Source: Brachyhypopomus gauderio (Eukaryota > Chordata > Actinopteri > Gymnotiformes > Hypopomidae). Taken from it: DNA of 64,000 nt. A program made the translations under genes and the position numbers. This document shows, piece by piece, positions 10,547 through 26,945 of this stretch. The stretch covers positions 14,562,236 to 14,626,235 of the forward strand of contig NC_135211.1 in the NCBI RefSeq assembly GCF_052324685.1, given 5' to 3'. Position 1 is the first letter of the stretch. Each line of letters starts with the position of its first letter. Below the pieces are notes generated by a model. The model saw only the letters and a list, made by a program, of their open reading frames with translations. It ran no database searches and was not told the DNA's origin.

Positions 10547-11127
10547 TACAATCCTGAAAAACTATTTAAAAAGGAAAATGATTCAAAAGAGAAGAAACAC
10601 CATATGAAGAATCATTATTTTAAAACTAAAACTTGCAAATAGTCTTTCAACAAGGCTGTGTAGGTTTGAATACAACACTCAAGATTCCAACAATAACTCA
10701 AGAAAAATCTACCATGCTGCAAATGTCTGACTTGCTTCACATCCCAAAATCCTCTGGTACTGAATAAAGCCTTATTTTAGGATTCAAAACCGTAGACAGA
10801 ACACAAGATGAAGGCGAAGTAGTTTCCACAATGAGGCAAGATCCTGTTAGTTTACACGTTATAGATCCTCACGGAGGATGAAGGTCATGTCCACCAGTGC
10901 TCACAGAAGCTGACCCAAAGGGAAGAGAGAGAGGCGTCTCCTTTTCTGAGGCCCAAGAGGAGAATGAGATGTGGGATGTCTTGGCACTCCTATTTAACAT
11001 GAACATGAGACGACTGACAATAGGAACTAAATGGTAAAACCTTTAGAAAACTGTGAAGGATCTGTTGGCAGTGGTTTTGCTGTGGGTGTAAGAAGAACCA
11101 CTCATGGTACAGGAAGACTAAGAAGGA

Positions 11128-12842
11128 TCAATCGGCATGCTCGCCTTGACTGCCAGTCAGCTCTGGGGCGGTGCGGTCACACTCGTCATCTAACAGGGGT
11201 GAGTTCTCAGGCACAGAAGCTTTCTGTTTTAAAGGTATGTCATCTTTTCCTGCATTTTGATCCAAGACTTCCTGGTTATCTTGGCTGGAGTGAAGTCCTG
11301 GATAACTAGCGGCAGGCTCATCCAGACAAACATTCTGTGAGGATTCTGCATTTAAGGCAACAAACCAGGGATTGAGAAATGGGTTAGTTTAAGGGATTAA
11401 AGGGAATTAAACAATATTCAATGATTAATAGATTAGACTATACTACATGTTTAATTTATATGCAAATACAGCATTATTAAATCAATATAATAGTTACAGA
11501 CAATATACAGTATAATGCACCATCTATGCACACGGTATACTCAGTCACCTTGCTGTTTCTGGCGGGCCAACCTCCTCTCCAGGGCCAGCTGTTTGTTCAG
11601 TTCAATGCGTCGCTGTTGTTCCTCTGTGAGAGATACTGGTGCCAGAGCTGGGGCTGGGGCTGGTGCCGGGGTGGAATGGATAAACGGATCTTCAGGGAAG
11701 CCGGCATCTCCAAATGGGTCCGTGTCCTCCTGCAAGCTGCCCTCTGCTTCAACTAAACACAAGATGCACAGACCAAAAATTACATTTACCTTCATGGATT
11801 GCCAACAGAAAACCAAATGTGATCAAAGTTTGTAGCATCAACACAGATAACTTTGTACTAGATGCACAGATAAGGTTTCTCACCGCCATTGTGTACCATG
11901 TAATCCTCATGTATCAGAGGCATATCCAGTCGTATTCGTTTGAGGCATGTCTAAGAGAGACAAACGACATCAGACATAAAATATGTGGTCATAATACAAA
12001 AAGAATGTACGTCTCAAAGGCCTGACCTGATGACGTAACGTAATGTAAACACCTGAAGGCAATAATCACATGTCAAATGAAATGGACTGCAGGTTTAGAG
12101 CTGAACTTGTTCCAGCACTCACCTGCACCTCTTTTTTGGAACCTAGAACCTCCACCTTATCGATGAAGTCCTCAAACTGTAGTTTGGGGTAGAGTCTATG
12201 GGCCCAGTTCTCCATTTTCTGCAGGAGGACCTTAAGATCCTCAGCCTAAGGCAGAGTAGGGCAGACATTCATCACCCGTAATATTGAACACATATTTAGC
12301 ACATAATGCATGACATAATGGCACAGAACAAGCACCTCATGCCCTTTGCCTTTGAATTTGGCATCATCAAATAATGTACGTAAGGCTGGAAGTCCTCTTT
12401 CAGACAGCAGTCTGTAACAGAATGACAAAACCTGTGAGAACTTGTCACAGCAGGCATAGTTTATGCGGTACATAAAGCAACTGTTACTACCTCTGAGAGT
12501 CCAGTTTAGGCTGGGGTCTCCTGACTGTTCGCCTTTTAGCAACTGGGACATCTGGTAACTTTGAAACATCTCCCTCTTCTTCACCTAAATATGAAAGTAA
12601 ACATAGTACACACTGTAAAGGATGCACAGCAAATTACAATTCAGCACTGATGGTTTAGCATGGTGGGTGAAAAGCGGTAAATCATCGAGAGCTCTGGTGA
12701 TGCCCTCACCATCAGCAAAGGTGTCCCCCTGTAGGTCACCACCCCCGGGGGAGAGCGGGGGTGGAAGAGGGGGGAAGGTTTCATCCTCCGTGTTCTCATA
12801 GTCAGGGATGTCACGCTGCCTGTTTCCTAACGCACCAAACAT
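11128..12842 (-). CDS. tipin: TIMELESS-interacting protein (Tipin), complete
   Basis: Coding exons on the minus strand: 12842-12710, 12584-12491, 12411-12336, 12245-12123, 11950-11884, 11752-11549, 11345-11128. They total 915 bases, 304 aa, close to human TIPIN (301 aa). All junctions are GT-AG and phases close. Residues about 58-160 form the Swi3/CSM3 domain, with [36 protein letters not shown] and [11 protein letters not shown]; this part binds Timeless. A Pro-Ala run precedes a charged helix (residues about 205-232, [16 protein letters not shown]). The C-terminal exon is acidic and poorly conserved. In vertebrates Tipin with Timeless and Claspin stabilises stalled replication forks and supports Chk1 activation in the nucleus. 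The start is the first in-frame ATG of exon 2. Confidence 0.95.
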
Positions 12843-13394
12843 GGCACACAGATCTTGGAGAGAGAGAGGGAGAGAGTGAGAGGGAGAGTGTGTGTGTGAG
12901 TGAGTGTGTGGAAATGTTTAAACTTTATCTTACAGTGAATCCCTATGAACACTTGGGTAAAAAACACCAGGAACGATTCATCATCTATGCAGCTGCCATT
13001 TTAGTCTTCATGCCAGGTGACGTATGAACGACTCAAACTTGTTCAGTCGATGTGGCTAGCTAGCTAGTTAACTACCTGTCGAAATGTTTGTCTTTGGTTT
13101 AATGTTTTAAACAGCACTGAAATGGTTAGTTAGTTGTAAAAACACTGAGAGTAAATGCTCAATATTTCCTCGCCCTTGCTTTAGCTGTCTAACTACTAAG
13201 AGTTCAATGTGCTAACTCACCTAGCCAACTATCCTACACTGGGTTTTATACGCGCTAATGTTATTTAGACAGCTAGTCGAATGGGAGTAACCGCCAGAAA
13301 CTTTTAAACTTACGAATTACTATAGCTAGTCCTAATTTTAAAAGTTTTATAGTTTCAGTCATGCAAAGGGTAAAATGAAAGTTAGATAACGTAC

Positions 13395-13450
13395 CTTGGA
13401 CGGAGACGCTACCGCTGTAAGTCGATTTCTGTTTCTACCGGGTTTTTTTC
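13395..13450 (-). other. tipin: tipin non-coding first exon
   Basis: On the minus strand, CCAAG followed by GTACGT forms a strong donor after base 13395. The acceptor of exon 2 is TCCAAG just before 12855, preceded by a CT-rich tract. The upstream limit of the exon is not visible; about 13440-13450 is a guess. Confidence 0.55.
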
Positions 13451-13525
13451 TCTGAGCCAATCAAAATGCAGGAAAACATTCTTCTATGTGGCACGTTGTG
13501 TTTCCGGTGACGATGGCGCCACCTA
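13451..13525 (-). promoter_or_regulatory. tipin: tipin promoter, TATA-less housekeeping type
   Basis: Contains CCAAT (13457-13461, plus strand), an ETS/GABP-like TTTCCGG (13501-13507) and a YY1-like GATGGCGCC (13512-13520) just upstream of the first exon. These are typical elements of constitutive replication-gene promoters. Placement is inferred; the start site was not mapped. Confidence 0.45.
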
Positions 13526-13673
13526 GCAAATCCACTAAACACTACACAGTATTTCTTTTTTCTACAGGTCGCTTTCTATAAAATGCAGCTTCCTGCTGTT
13601 TCATGCAGTGTGCAGATTTTACACGTTTATATTCACAGATATACTCTCAAAGTGTAGAATATTTGGTCATATT

Positions 13674-13697
13674 TTTATTGTTATTGAGAACTTTATT
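13674..13697 (-). terminator. lctl: lctl polyadenylation signals
   Basis: Two minus-strand AATAAA motifs, at 13697-13692 and 13679-13674, lie about 475-490 bases past the lctl stop. The lctl 3' end would therefore be within about 250 bases of the tipin promoter. Confidence 0.5.
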
Positions 13698-13763
13698 GAC
13701 TTTTAATACATTGAAATGTCATTTAATATAGTATGTTCAAAAGCCACTGAGCTTGATGTACAA

Positions 13764-13765
<2 letters not shown>

Positions 13766-13834
<69 letters not shown>
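13766..13834. repeat. (TA)n microsatellite
   Basis: About 34 TA units in the inferred 3' untranslated region of lctl, between the stop codon and the polyadenylation signals. Confidence 0.95.
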
Positions 13835-13838
<4 letters not shown>

Positions 13839-14167
13839 TTATTAAAGCAGGGTATGTTTTCTTTCCACAATCTTTTGCATATCTCAAATCCACCACTTTT
13901 CAACACATATCATACGAAACCTCACTGTACTGGGCAAAACCAGAGGTGTTCGTACAGGAATGGTTTAGGTAGGACATTTTGCAGTGATACATCAACATAA
14001 CTTATTCACATGTGGCCTCCTTTGCTTTTTTTTGTCACACGTTCCATAACCATACATATCACGTTCCATAACCAAACATATCTTGTGCAGAAGTCTCAGA
14101 AGGCTGAATCCTGCCGTCACATATCCCTCTATAGTGATGAGGAGACTGGCAGAAGAGCAGACGAGAT

Positions 14168-18709
<4,542 letters not shown>

Positions 18710-20460
18710 CCTGTTCTTCTCATAGGGAGCATTCGCCAGACACACAGGTAAATCACCTGTGTAAAACACCCTCACCAAGAACACCAGCAGACACAAATTA
18801 GTCTGTATCGACATCTGTACAGGTTAAACATCTCACCAGTTATATTTGCTTTATTCAGTAGTTAATCCTATTAATGTAAATTACTTGTAATATGCACACT
18901 TCTGAAGTAATACAATAATAGCTGTTGATATTTAATCTGTCAGAGGTATTTATGTACAATGTGATATGGATTATATTTATGTTATTATGGATTATGTCTT
19001 TTTCATATCTGTAGGCATTCCTACGCATTAAAATATCATATACAATAGGATAGCCCCAAAAACCTTAAACTGGAATCTTAAGTAAATGTTATAGTAAATA
19101 TGAGATTTTTAACTTATTTTTGTAACTTTCTCGTCATTTGAAATGGTGAACTTTCAAACCATGTAAACATGCAAAAGGCATCTCATACCAACATGCCACC
19201 ACTGGCTCGATCAGTCGTACATGTCAGACAAGAACGCACTTTCCGTTAGACAGAAAGAGAGAGCTCTCGTCTCTGCCGGCCGTGTGACACACTGACACAG
19301 AGTGCCATCAGACACACAGGGGACATCAGTGTATCCAGTACAGCCAGTACCAAAGAAGAAAACAATGTCTTTAAAAAATGGAACGCTATCAGAAAGGAAA
19401 TGTGGAAGACTGTGAAGGTGCCTGCTTGTCTGTCCGCTGTGCTGGCCAGGGCCACACCAAAACACACACACACACACACACACAGCCGTACCTGCTCCGT
19501 GGGCTGCGTTTATCCCGGGTGGTCCCTGCTCCAAACTGTCAGAAGGTTACCCAGGCTCCCGGACTTAATTCATCCTCATAATGATCCACAGAGGCACCGG
19601 CCGGCAAATTGCAAAACCAGCAATGAAAAATCCGGCAAGTCTGGCGGTGTTTTGGGATGCCTGGCGTGACCCGGGTGGAGGAACAAACGGACCCCCATTC
19701 AGGGTCAGTGATGCGAGGGGTGAAGGTGCTGCCACAGACAGGTTCCATAGAACAGCTGAGGACTGAGTCAGCAGGCAGCTGTGAGGCACAGCAGACAGCC
19801 ATATGGGTATGTCACGGGGCAAAGGTCAAAAATGCATCCACAAAAAAAAAAAAAAAAACTTGCACTACAGTTATGAAACACCAAGTGGATGATACACTAT
19901 ATGCTATGATGTTTGTGATATATATTACATTTAAAGCTCAAAATAAAGAGTTGCAAGTGATGGTTCACGGGAATTAGCTTCAAGTCTGTTGCTATATAAA
20001 TACCTGTGATGATAAAGTGTCAATCACTTTCCTGTGTTTTGACCGTGTCTGACTTCATTGCAGTAGCCCAAATCACGGTCATGAAATCCCCTGAAATAAC
20101 CAGTCTAATGTTTCAGGGGTGTCTGATCTGCCCCACGTGAGTACCGTGGATTAAGGTTTGAATAGGTAGAAGCATTGTTATAGAACTGCAGGGTAAATAA
20201 ATGCAGAATTGATGAGAAAATGTATTTGCACCGCTCTCCAAGTTTGTTATCATAAGGGTTATCATAACACGCACCAATGCCTGTTAACACTAGGATATAT
20301 TCTTATATAAGCAGCACCTTGTGCATGTGTGTGAATTTGCTTCTGGTGGTTACTGGGTTTTGACAAAACCACAGTTAGCTGTATACTGTGTTTAGCATAT
20401 GAATACAGAGAGGCAAAGAGCCCAAAATCAAATGAACATTCTGGTAACTCTTTATTGTCT
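18710..20460. other. shared upstream region of lctl and the crystallin gene
   Basis: About 1.8 kb separates the two divergent start codons. It holds a short (CA)n at 19459-19482 and an A-run at 19840-19858. No gene was recognised. Promoters of both genes should lie here. Short ORFs in 19211-19822 have no family resemblance and lie among simple repeats. Confidence 0.6.
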
Positions 20461-20470
20461 TAACCTGCTG

Positions 20471-20479
20471 TATTTAAGG
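20471..20479 (+). promoter_or_regulatory. TATA-like box of the crystallin gene
   Basis: TATTTAAGG ends 29 bases before the ATG at 20508. If used, transcription would start about 5-10 bases before the start codon. Very short leaders and TATA boxes are common in crystallin genes. Confidence 0.5.
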
Positions 20480-20507
20480 GGCAGTTTAGTGCCCACCACG
20501 AGCTGAA

Positions 20508-22517
20508 ATGAACATCTTTACTAAGCTCTCAGGACTTGTGCAGCAAGCCAGGTTTGTTTACAGTGAGCGAGAGCTTCACCAAATTGTTTCAGGCTGAGGT
20601 TTGACCAATCACTGAAGAGATCTATACCCTCACAATATCACCTCCAAAAATGCTTCCAAGTGTCTTAAACACCTACATGTCTGCATGATTCATGTGATGT
20701 GGATTTGCAAAAGGAATTAATTTTACATGCGTCCTCCAATAGACAGATCTCCATCGCAGATGAAATCAACAGACTCTTTTGGTTTGACTCTTTTGGTTTC
20801 ATAAACTAGTTGTTCACAAATGTCTGATGTTACATAGTCTTCAGCAGAATGTAATCTATTAACCACTGCACACTTGTGTCAACATTTTCTACTCAATTGT
20901 AACGTGTTTTTACAGATACTGCCTTTTTGCTAATCTGTTGTTAGACAGAACATTTGGCACCCAGTATGTGATCCTGTGTGAATGTGATCCTGATTAAAAC
21001 TGTTCCCTGCCTGTTGTTGCACATAAATGTGTCTGGCAGGAATTTGTGACCCTCTCTTATGTGTTCCACAGCAAGCTGGGTTCTGTACTCCAACGTGCCT
21101 TTTACGGGTCCAATGGAAGGGTGAGTGATTTCTCTGTATTTGCATACACACGCAATGCTGTGAATCTTGTGTTTTTCCTGTGTAAAACTGTCACCAAAAA
21201 AAAGCTGTTCCTTCTTATTGCTTTGAATTATTTTTTTCTTAATTATTACAATACAAACATGTATTTAAAGTGTGTTCTAGGTCAGAAAAGGTGTGGTCTG
21301 TGTAGCCTCAGAAAACTCCGTGTTTGCAGTTTCTTATTGAAAGGATGTTTAGAATAAATGTTGAATAAAAAAACCTAAAACTGCAAACTTAAAAAATGTA
21401 TATGCTCTGGATCAGGTGACCCTTTTCGAGCAGAGGAATTTTGCTGGCCGTCGACTCGACTTGACCTCAGATTGCCAGAATGTCACTGACAAGAACTTCC
21501 CTGAGAGATGCAACTCTGTACAGGTGGAGAATGGCGCGTGAGTGCACAGCTCAGTCCACTGCAGCCTCACACCCACCAACAAAATAATCACTCATTCCCA
21601 GGCGAAGATGTACCAACAGCTGCTGTCCATTCAGTACCAATCTAACCCTAACCTTAATCCTAACCCTAACCCTAAACTTAACCCTAAATTTTACCCTAAC
21701 CTTAACCCCAACCCCAACTCTAACCTTAATCTTAACCCTAACCCTAAACTTAACCCCCTAACCCTAACGTGTCTAATGTTTAGAGTTACTGATGCTGATG
21801 CTCGTGTTCAGATTCTCACGCCTTCTTCACAGGAGTGTTCCAAGCCGTTGATTCACAGCTTTAACTTGTGGGTCTGAACTATTTCCTGTGAGCAGCTGGG
21901 TGGGTTATGAAGACGAGCGCTTCCAGGGGCGTCAGTATTTGTGGGACGTGTCAGACAGAGGGGAATATAACTGCTTGGATAGGTGGTGCGCCCAGAGTGA
22001 CCGCATCTGCTCTGTACGTGCGGTGAAGGAGGTGAGATATACAACACATGCCTACATAAACCCACCATGCCATAAATACACGTCTGCAGAAATATGAGAG
22101 ATCACCCTGCAGACGAGTGCATAGCGTGTGACAGACACGTAGATGGCGACTGCACATGCCAAACTCAGTTTGATAACCAGAGACACCTTGGTCTGCGTAG
22201 GACACAAGTCCTCCACGTGCATGTCTGTTTGAGCGACCTGGCTTCTCTGGGAGGAGGACAGAGCTTCACGATGATGTCCCCAACCTGATGGACCGATACA
22301 GTCTCAATAGGGCATCCTCGATCCGGGTCCTGGGTGGAGTGTGAGTGGCCAACCTCAGCTCCCTCCCTCTCCCTCTGCCTCTCTTTTTCTTTTGCTTTTC
22401 TTCCACGCATACTTTCATCCACACATTCCCTTTTTCAGTGATTTACAACCAGCAAAACTTCCTTTAGAGTTAGTTGAAGTGCTACACAGTAAGATTTATT
22501 CATGAAATGTGCGTGTG

Positions 22518-22568
<51 letters not shown>

Positions 22569-22713
22569 ATGTGAGCGCAGCTGGGTGGTGTACCAGGAAC
22601 CCAACTACAGAGGAGCACACTACGTCCTGGAGAAGAAGGACTACAACAGTTATTCAGACTGGGGAGCTCTTAACAGCACTGTGGGTTCCATGCGCAGGGT
22701 CCGCTTCAGCTGA
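20508..22713 (+). CDS. four-motif beta/gamma-crystallin, crybgx-like
   Basis: Six exons: 20508-20551, 21072-21120, 21416-21537, 21896-22031, 22201-22340, 22581-22713. They total 624 bases, 207 aa, and all phases close. Exons 1-2 encode a 31-residue N-terminal arm. Exons 3-6 each encode one Greek-key motif, the beta-type layout. Motif landmarks: VTLFEQRNFAGRRLDL, WVGYEDERFQGRQYLW, CLFERPGFSGRRTEL and WVVYQEPNYRGAHYVLE, each with the Y/F-x6-F/Y-x-G pattern. The product should be a soluble lens structural protein. I recognise the beta/gamma family with confidence; the closest named candidate I recall is fish crybgx, but a beta-crystallin of another class cannot be excluded. It is divergent to lctl. 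Residue 1 is the only ATG in phase after the TATA-like box. Confidence 0.9.
21640..21768. repeat. degenerate interstitial telomere-like repeat
   Basis: About 20 tandem variants of CCCTAA (CCTTAA, CCCCAA, CCTAAA) lie inside intron 3 of the crystallin gene. The C-rich strand is the plus strand. Confidence 0.85.
22520..22567. repeat. (GT)n at crystallin intron 5 acceptor
   Basis: About 24 GT units end 13 bases before exon 6. They occupy the place where a polypyrimidine tract is expected. Confidence 0.95.
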
Positions 22714-22810
22714 ACGTCCACTCTCACCCTCACAAGTGCCTGCACAAATCCTCTAACAGTGACACCAGCCACAAGAAGTTCACATCCCAGAAGAAGAAAA
22801 ATATTTTAGT

Positions 22811-22816
22811 AATAAA
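22811..22816 (+). terminator. crystallin gene polyadenylation signal
   Basis: AATAAA lies 98 bases after the stop codon, giving a short 3' untranslated region as usual for crystallin genes. Confidence 0.75.
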
Positions 22817-24624
22817 TATCTGAGAAAGGCAAATTCTGTCATGCTGTGGTTTATTCTTCGCCAAAGTCTATGGAGACTGTAAGGACTGCTGTGCAGATGC
22901 ATGACTGACTGTTTGAGCGCCCTCTTGTGGTATGTTTCTAAGTAACACTCTGATTTTAACAAGTAGACCTCAAGGCTTTTTCTCTTACAGGGGTTGGTTT
23001 CAGATTCCCAAGAAAGGCAATGTTTACCAGGGTCCTTTAATTTTAAACTTATGTGCTATAGTTTGGCTCCCAACTGGATTAGGTTACACCCTCATAATAA
23101 CCTTTCAATATTTAATATAAAACAATTACCAAAATTCTTATGTTAGGAGAAAAAAAACAACCATTTATGCATGGTTTGTTTGTTTTCATACAGACATATT
23201 TTAAGTATTTTGAGTATCTCTGAGGGGATATTTAGTTGCCACATCGGCAAATCTAGCACACATTTTCATTTAAATCTGTTTTTAGCAACAAATAGAAAAA
23301 TCCTCTGGATTTGTGTCTAAATCATTCACCCATGGCTACATAACACAATGTGCTCTGTGTGCGATGATGACCTTACTCTCGATAGCATCAATTCCATGCC
23401 CCTGACAGTGGGTATAAACTCACTCTTCTCACCCTGTGACCTCGGGCGGTGCTTAAACAGCTTAAGTCCTCAGTTACCTAAGAGCCCTGAGCACAGCTGA
23501 AGGCCTGTTCAGTGGACATGAGACCATACGATAAGGAATTCACACGGCTTTAGCGCTGGCTCCTGCCTCCTCCACACATGCCGGGTCTTGGTGCGCTGCG
23601 GCTGAGGAGAGGGGTATTTACACCAGCCACGGGGGCAGCAGTTGCTCTCCTCCTGTCTGCCCGATGACCCTGGGCTACGTCTCTCCCTCATGGGCGCCCG
23701 GGGGCGTGCTGAGATACATGGCAGTGCCAGCTGATGCGTCTAGTATTGCCAGACCGGGAGCTAGACGCACTTTGTGGGGGTCAGGTGTCAGTTTTGCTGT
23801 TTCTCTGGTGGAGATTGGGATTAGGGTAAATAGGGAGAGAATTTGTTACAAATGTGATTTATTCAGAGCATCGAGGGTGCATTTTATTGAATATTATCAT
23901 GACATGGTGTAGTCGATGAGGCATTGTAGTATGAGAGAGAGAGAGAGACAGAGAGAGAGAGACAGAGAGTTTTTGAGTCACTATATACATTTCTGATGAA
24001 GCTTGAGTTTTGTTTAAGCCAGTGGGGAAATGAGAGATAAAGTGAGGGAGAGCAGAAGGATGAGTGTAGACTGTGATGAAAGTGGATTCTGCAGAGCACA
24101 GCCAAACTTTCGTAAACAATCTTTAACCAGCCTCATCTGAAAGTACAAAAGTCAGTTCATGAAATGACTTGAAATGGCCCACAAGTATGACGCCCCAAAC
24201 AGAGTCTGAAAACAATGGCTTTGTGGAAGCGGTGGAAAGATGTGGTCAGACCAGCGTGCTTCATGTTTGAGACCATCACTTTAAACAGGAACAACAGCAC
24301 TGTAGATCTCCTGCTCCAGGCTTTAATACTGGAAGCACATCACTAGGTTCATCTTCGTTCCCTCTCTCCTCCTTCTTCTTCGCTCCCCCCCTCTCTCTCT
24401 CTCTCTCTTCCTCTCTTTTTCTCTCTCCTCTTTCACACCCACATACGTATGCCTTCCTCTACTCAATCTGGCTTTGGAGATGATAATGTGGTTAGATGGA
24501 TGGGAGGGTCCCTGTGTTTTTCCTCTATGGGCCATTTGGTCACAGCTGAAACTGTAAACTAATTGACCACCCATACACTGCATTCCTCTGCAGTCTGCGA
24601 GACACTGTGGTTGAGTCCTGTGAC

Positions 24625-24630
<6 letters not shown>

Positions 24631-24702
<72 letters not shown>

Positions 24703-24749
24703 AACACACACGTCTCTTAGACATACCCCCCCCCCCCAACCACAGATAG

Positions 24750-24806
<57 letters not shown>
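24631..24806. repeat. compound (CT)n-(CA)n-C(n)-(CA)n microsatellite
   Basis: (CT)n at 24631-24689, CA at 24690-24710, a C-run near 24726-24738 and (CA)n at 24752-24806. Apparent proteins across it are repeat artefacts. Confidence 0.95.
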
Positions 24807-24808
<2 letters not shown>

Positions 24809-25383
24809 GCAGGCTATGGTTCATATGCTATCAATCAGGCTTTCAAATCCCCCCTCCTTTTCCCCACTGTGTTTACTTGGTCCACTCCCCACCTAAAACC
24901 ACCAATCACTTATGCATTCCTTAACCAGTCAGAGTCTCCCAGACAAGCTGTCACTAGCCAGCTGCAACCAATAGCATCCTATTTTCAAGCCCCTATCTAT
25001 ATACTTCAGCCACTACAATATGACTATGAAGCTGCTACACACGTCACCTTCCTTGAAGATGAACTCTAACCCTGGCTTCCTTAACTTGTTGTTTTATTTT
25101 TCTTTGAGCCACTAACAGGGAGGCAACATCCTTTTAGTGACTGACTTCAATTCTGATGTCAAACGTCAAGTATATATTTCATTAGCTATACGTGAGAATG
25201 ACGTTTTTTAACTTGTGTATGCTGAGGTGTTGTAGGATGTGCGTGTGTGTGTGTGTGTGGGGGGGGACGGGTTGCATTTTAGTCTGCATGCTTAACATAG
25301 CATGTCGTTGGGTGGCCCGTGATTATTCTCTTTGAAAAATAGGCTCGCGTGTTATCTGTGCATCTCCACGGCGCGAACCTGAT

Positions 25384-26052
25384 ATGGAGTCTGCCGTGCT
25401 GGATTCTGGCAAATTCCTAGTCATGTTCCCCATGACTTTCGTGCTGCTCACAATGCTAGCATTTGTAAACGAATCCCCAAATGCAGCGTATTTATTTAAA
25501 AAACGACTTTTAGTGAGTGCAATAAGGCCGTTGATGACTACCGTAGCAGCACGTGCGTCCGGGTACACCGCACAGGGCGCACACCATAGCGACCCGGATC
25601 GGACAAATCCATTCGCCCCGGAGCGCTTTCCATCTGACAAGCGCAGTCCAAGAGAACCCCGCGGGCTTTGTCACGCGAGTGAAGGGCGTGGCGGTAAGCG
25701 CGCGCGCTTTGATCACGCTGGAGCGCTGTGCCGACGAGCTTTGACACCTTGTCCGGCGATTCCTCGATCTCAACTGGGAAATTCCAACAGCTTCGGGATA
25801 AAGAACCAACATGTCATTGAGGATTACACCTTAAACTTCTGCTGTGAATGCCAAGTTGATGGGGTGATAGACGCATTACTACCAATTATCATCATCATCA
25901 TAATCATCATCATCACCATCATCATCATCGCTATTTTAAATAAACAACATTATAAAAAATTTCCCGCCACAGATGTAACTGATTTGAAATATACCCGGTC
26001 AAACCTATTGGCAGATTCAATACTGACCTCAGTTGCAAGTCCCATGATGTAA
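25384..26052 (+). other. unrecognised 222-codon ORF, coding status doubtful
   Basis: Opens MESAVLDSGKFLVMFPMTF with a hydrophobic segment (about residues 10-28), then a basic Arg/Pro-rich middle. Its C-terminal third is translated (ATC)n repeat giving an isoleucine run. Antisense frames across 25510-25812 are also open, as expected in CpG-rich DNA. I see no family resemblance, no Greek-key, Smad or glycosidase motif, and no convincing flanking splice sites. It could be the CpG-rich first exon of a non-coding transcript. Confidence 0.2.
25886..25930. repeat. (ATC)n trinucleotide repeat
   Basis: About 14 ATC units with one ATA and one ACC interruption. Confidence 0.9.
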
Positions 26053-26754
26053 TATTGTTGGCTCTGAGTACCCGGATACTAATACTTCAGTTATCACTGC
26101 TCCTGCACGCTTTCGCTCAGCCAGCTACTTCTAGGGTACAGCAAGATTTAATTACAGATGATCTCACGAGAAAATACCTTGCAGGGCTTAACTGCACATG
26201 CCTGCATGTCTGACAAGCTATTTCAGGACGATTATCAGGAAAATCTTGATGCTACAAGCCGGTATGTGGCGTGGCGTCTTGTTACGACATGCTTGCCGCT
26301 CTGGGGCCAACAGGGACGTGAGTGCCTTGTACAGGGAGCGGGTTTCGTGTCCACGACAAAGCTACGTTTGCCGAAACGGATTCCTTCTATATCTTATATG
26401 GAACTCTGAAGGAGTATTGAATAAAATAGATTAAGACATACAACATCAGTCGTCCAAAGGCAAATTGCTGCCTTTGAAGATAGTTATCATAGAATATTCT
26501 CTCTGTTTGATGAGCTCTGTGTTATGCCTCTAGGGACTCGATGGCAGGCAGAAAAAAGGCTTCAAAGTGAATAGGCAACAGAAAATCGTGGGTCGGAGGA
26601 TGTGACTACAGTCAGAGACGGGACGCTTTGGAATGTTGGTGTCTTTTGTCTCAGGTCCTGATGTGAACTCCCAGTCTGGAGGCAACCACTGTGGCCACCT
26701 GTGAACTACCACTGTCACCAATTCACACACATGCACACAAACACACACACACGT

Positions 26755-26945
26755 GTTGTGTTGTGTGTATGTACAGACTTTGTGTGCATGTATGTGTTGT
26801 GTGTGTATAGACTGTTCATGTATGTGTTGTGTTTATGTATAGACTTTGTGTGCATGTATGTGCTGTGTGTATGTATCGACCGTGTGCATGTATGGATTTG
26901 TGTGCATAGACTGTGTGTGCATGCACTGGTTGTGTGTGCATGAAC
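26755..26945. repeat. degenerate TGTGTGCATGTATG minisatellite
   Basis: Irregular tandem words such as TGTGTGCATGTATG and GTATAGACT recur at spacings of roughly 25-40 bases across 190 bases. Confidence 0.7.

Larger units (their letters stand above)
22817..26700. other. intergenic, microsatellite-rich
   Basis: Holds GA/CT arrays (23935-23968, 24388-24410), a compound CT-CA array (24631-24806), a CpG-rich island (25330-25760) with an unrecognised ORF, and an (ATC)n tract. No gene can be defended. Confidence 0.55.

Noticed and set aside
24563..25069. 168-codon plus ORF and 160-codon minus ORF
   Set aside because: They are mostly translated CT/CA repeats (Ser-Leu, His-Thr, Arg-Glu).
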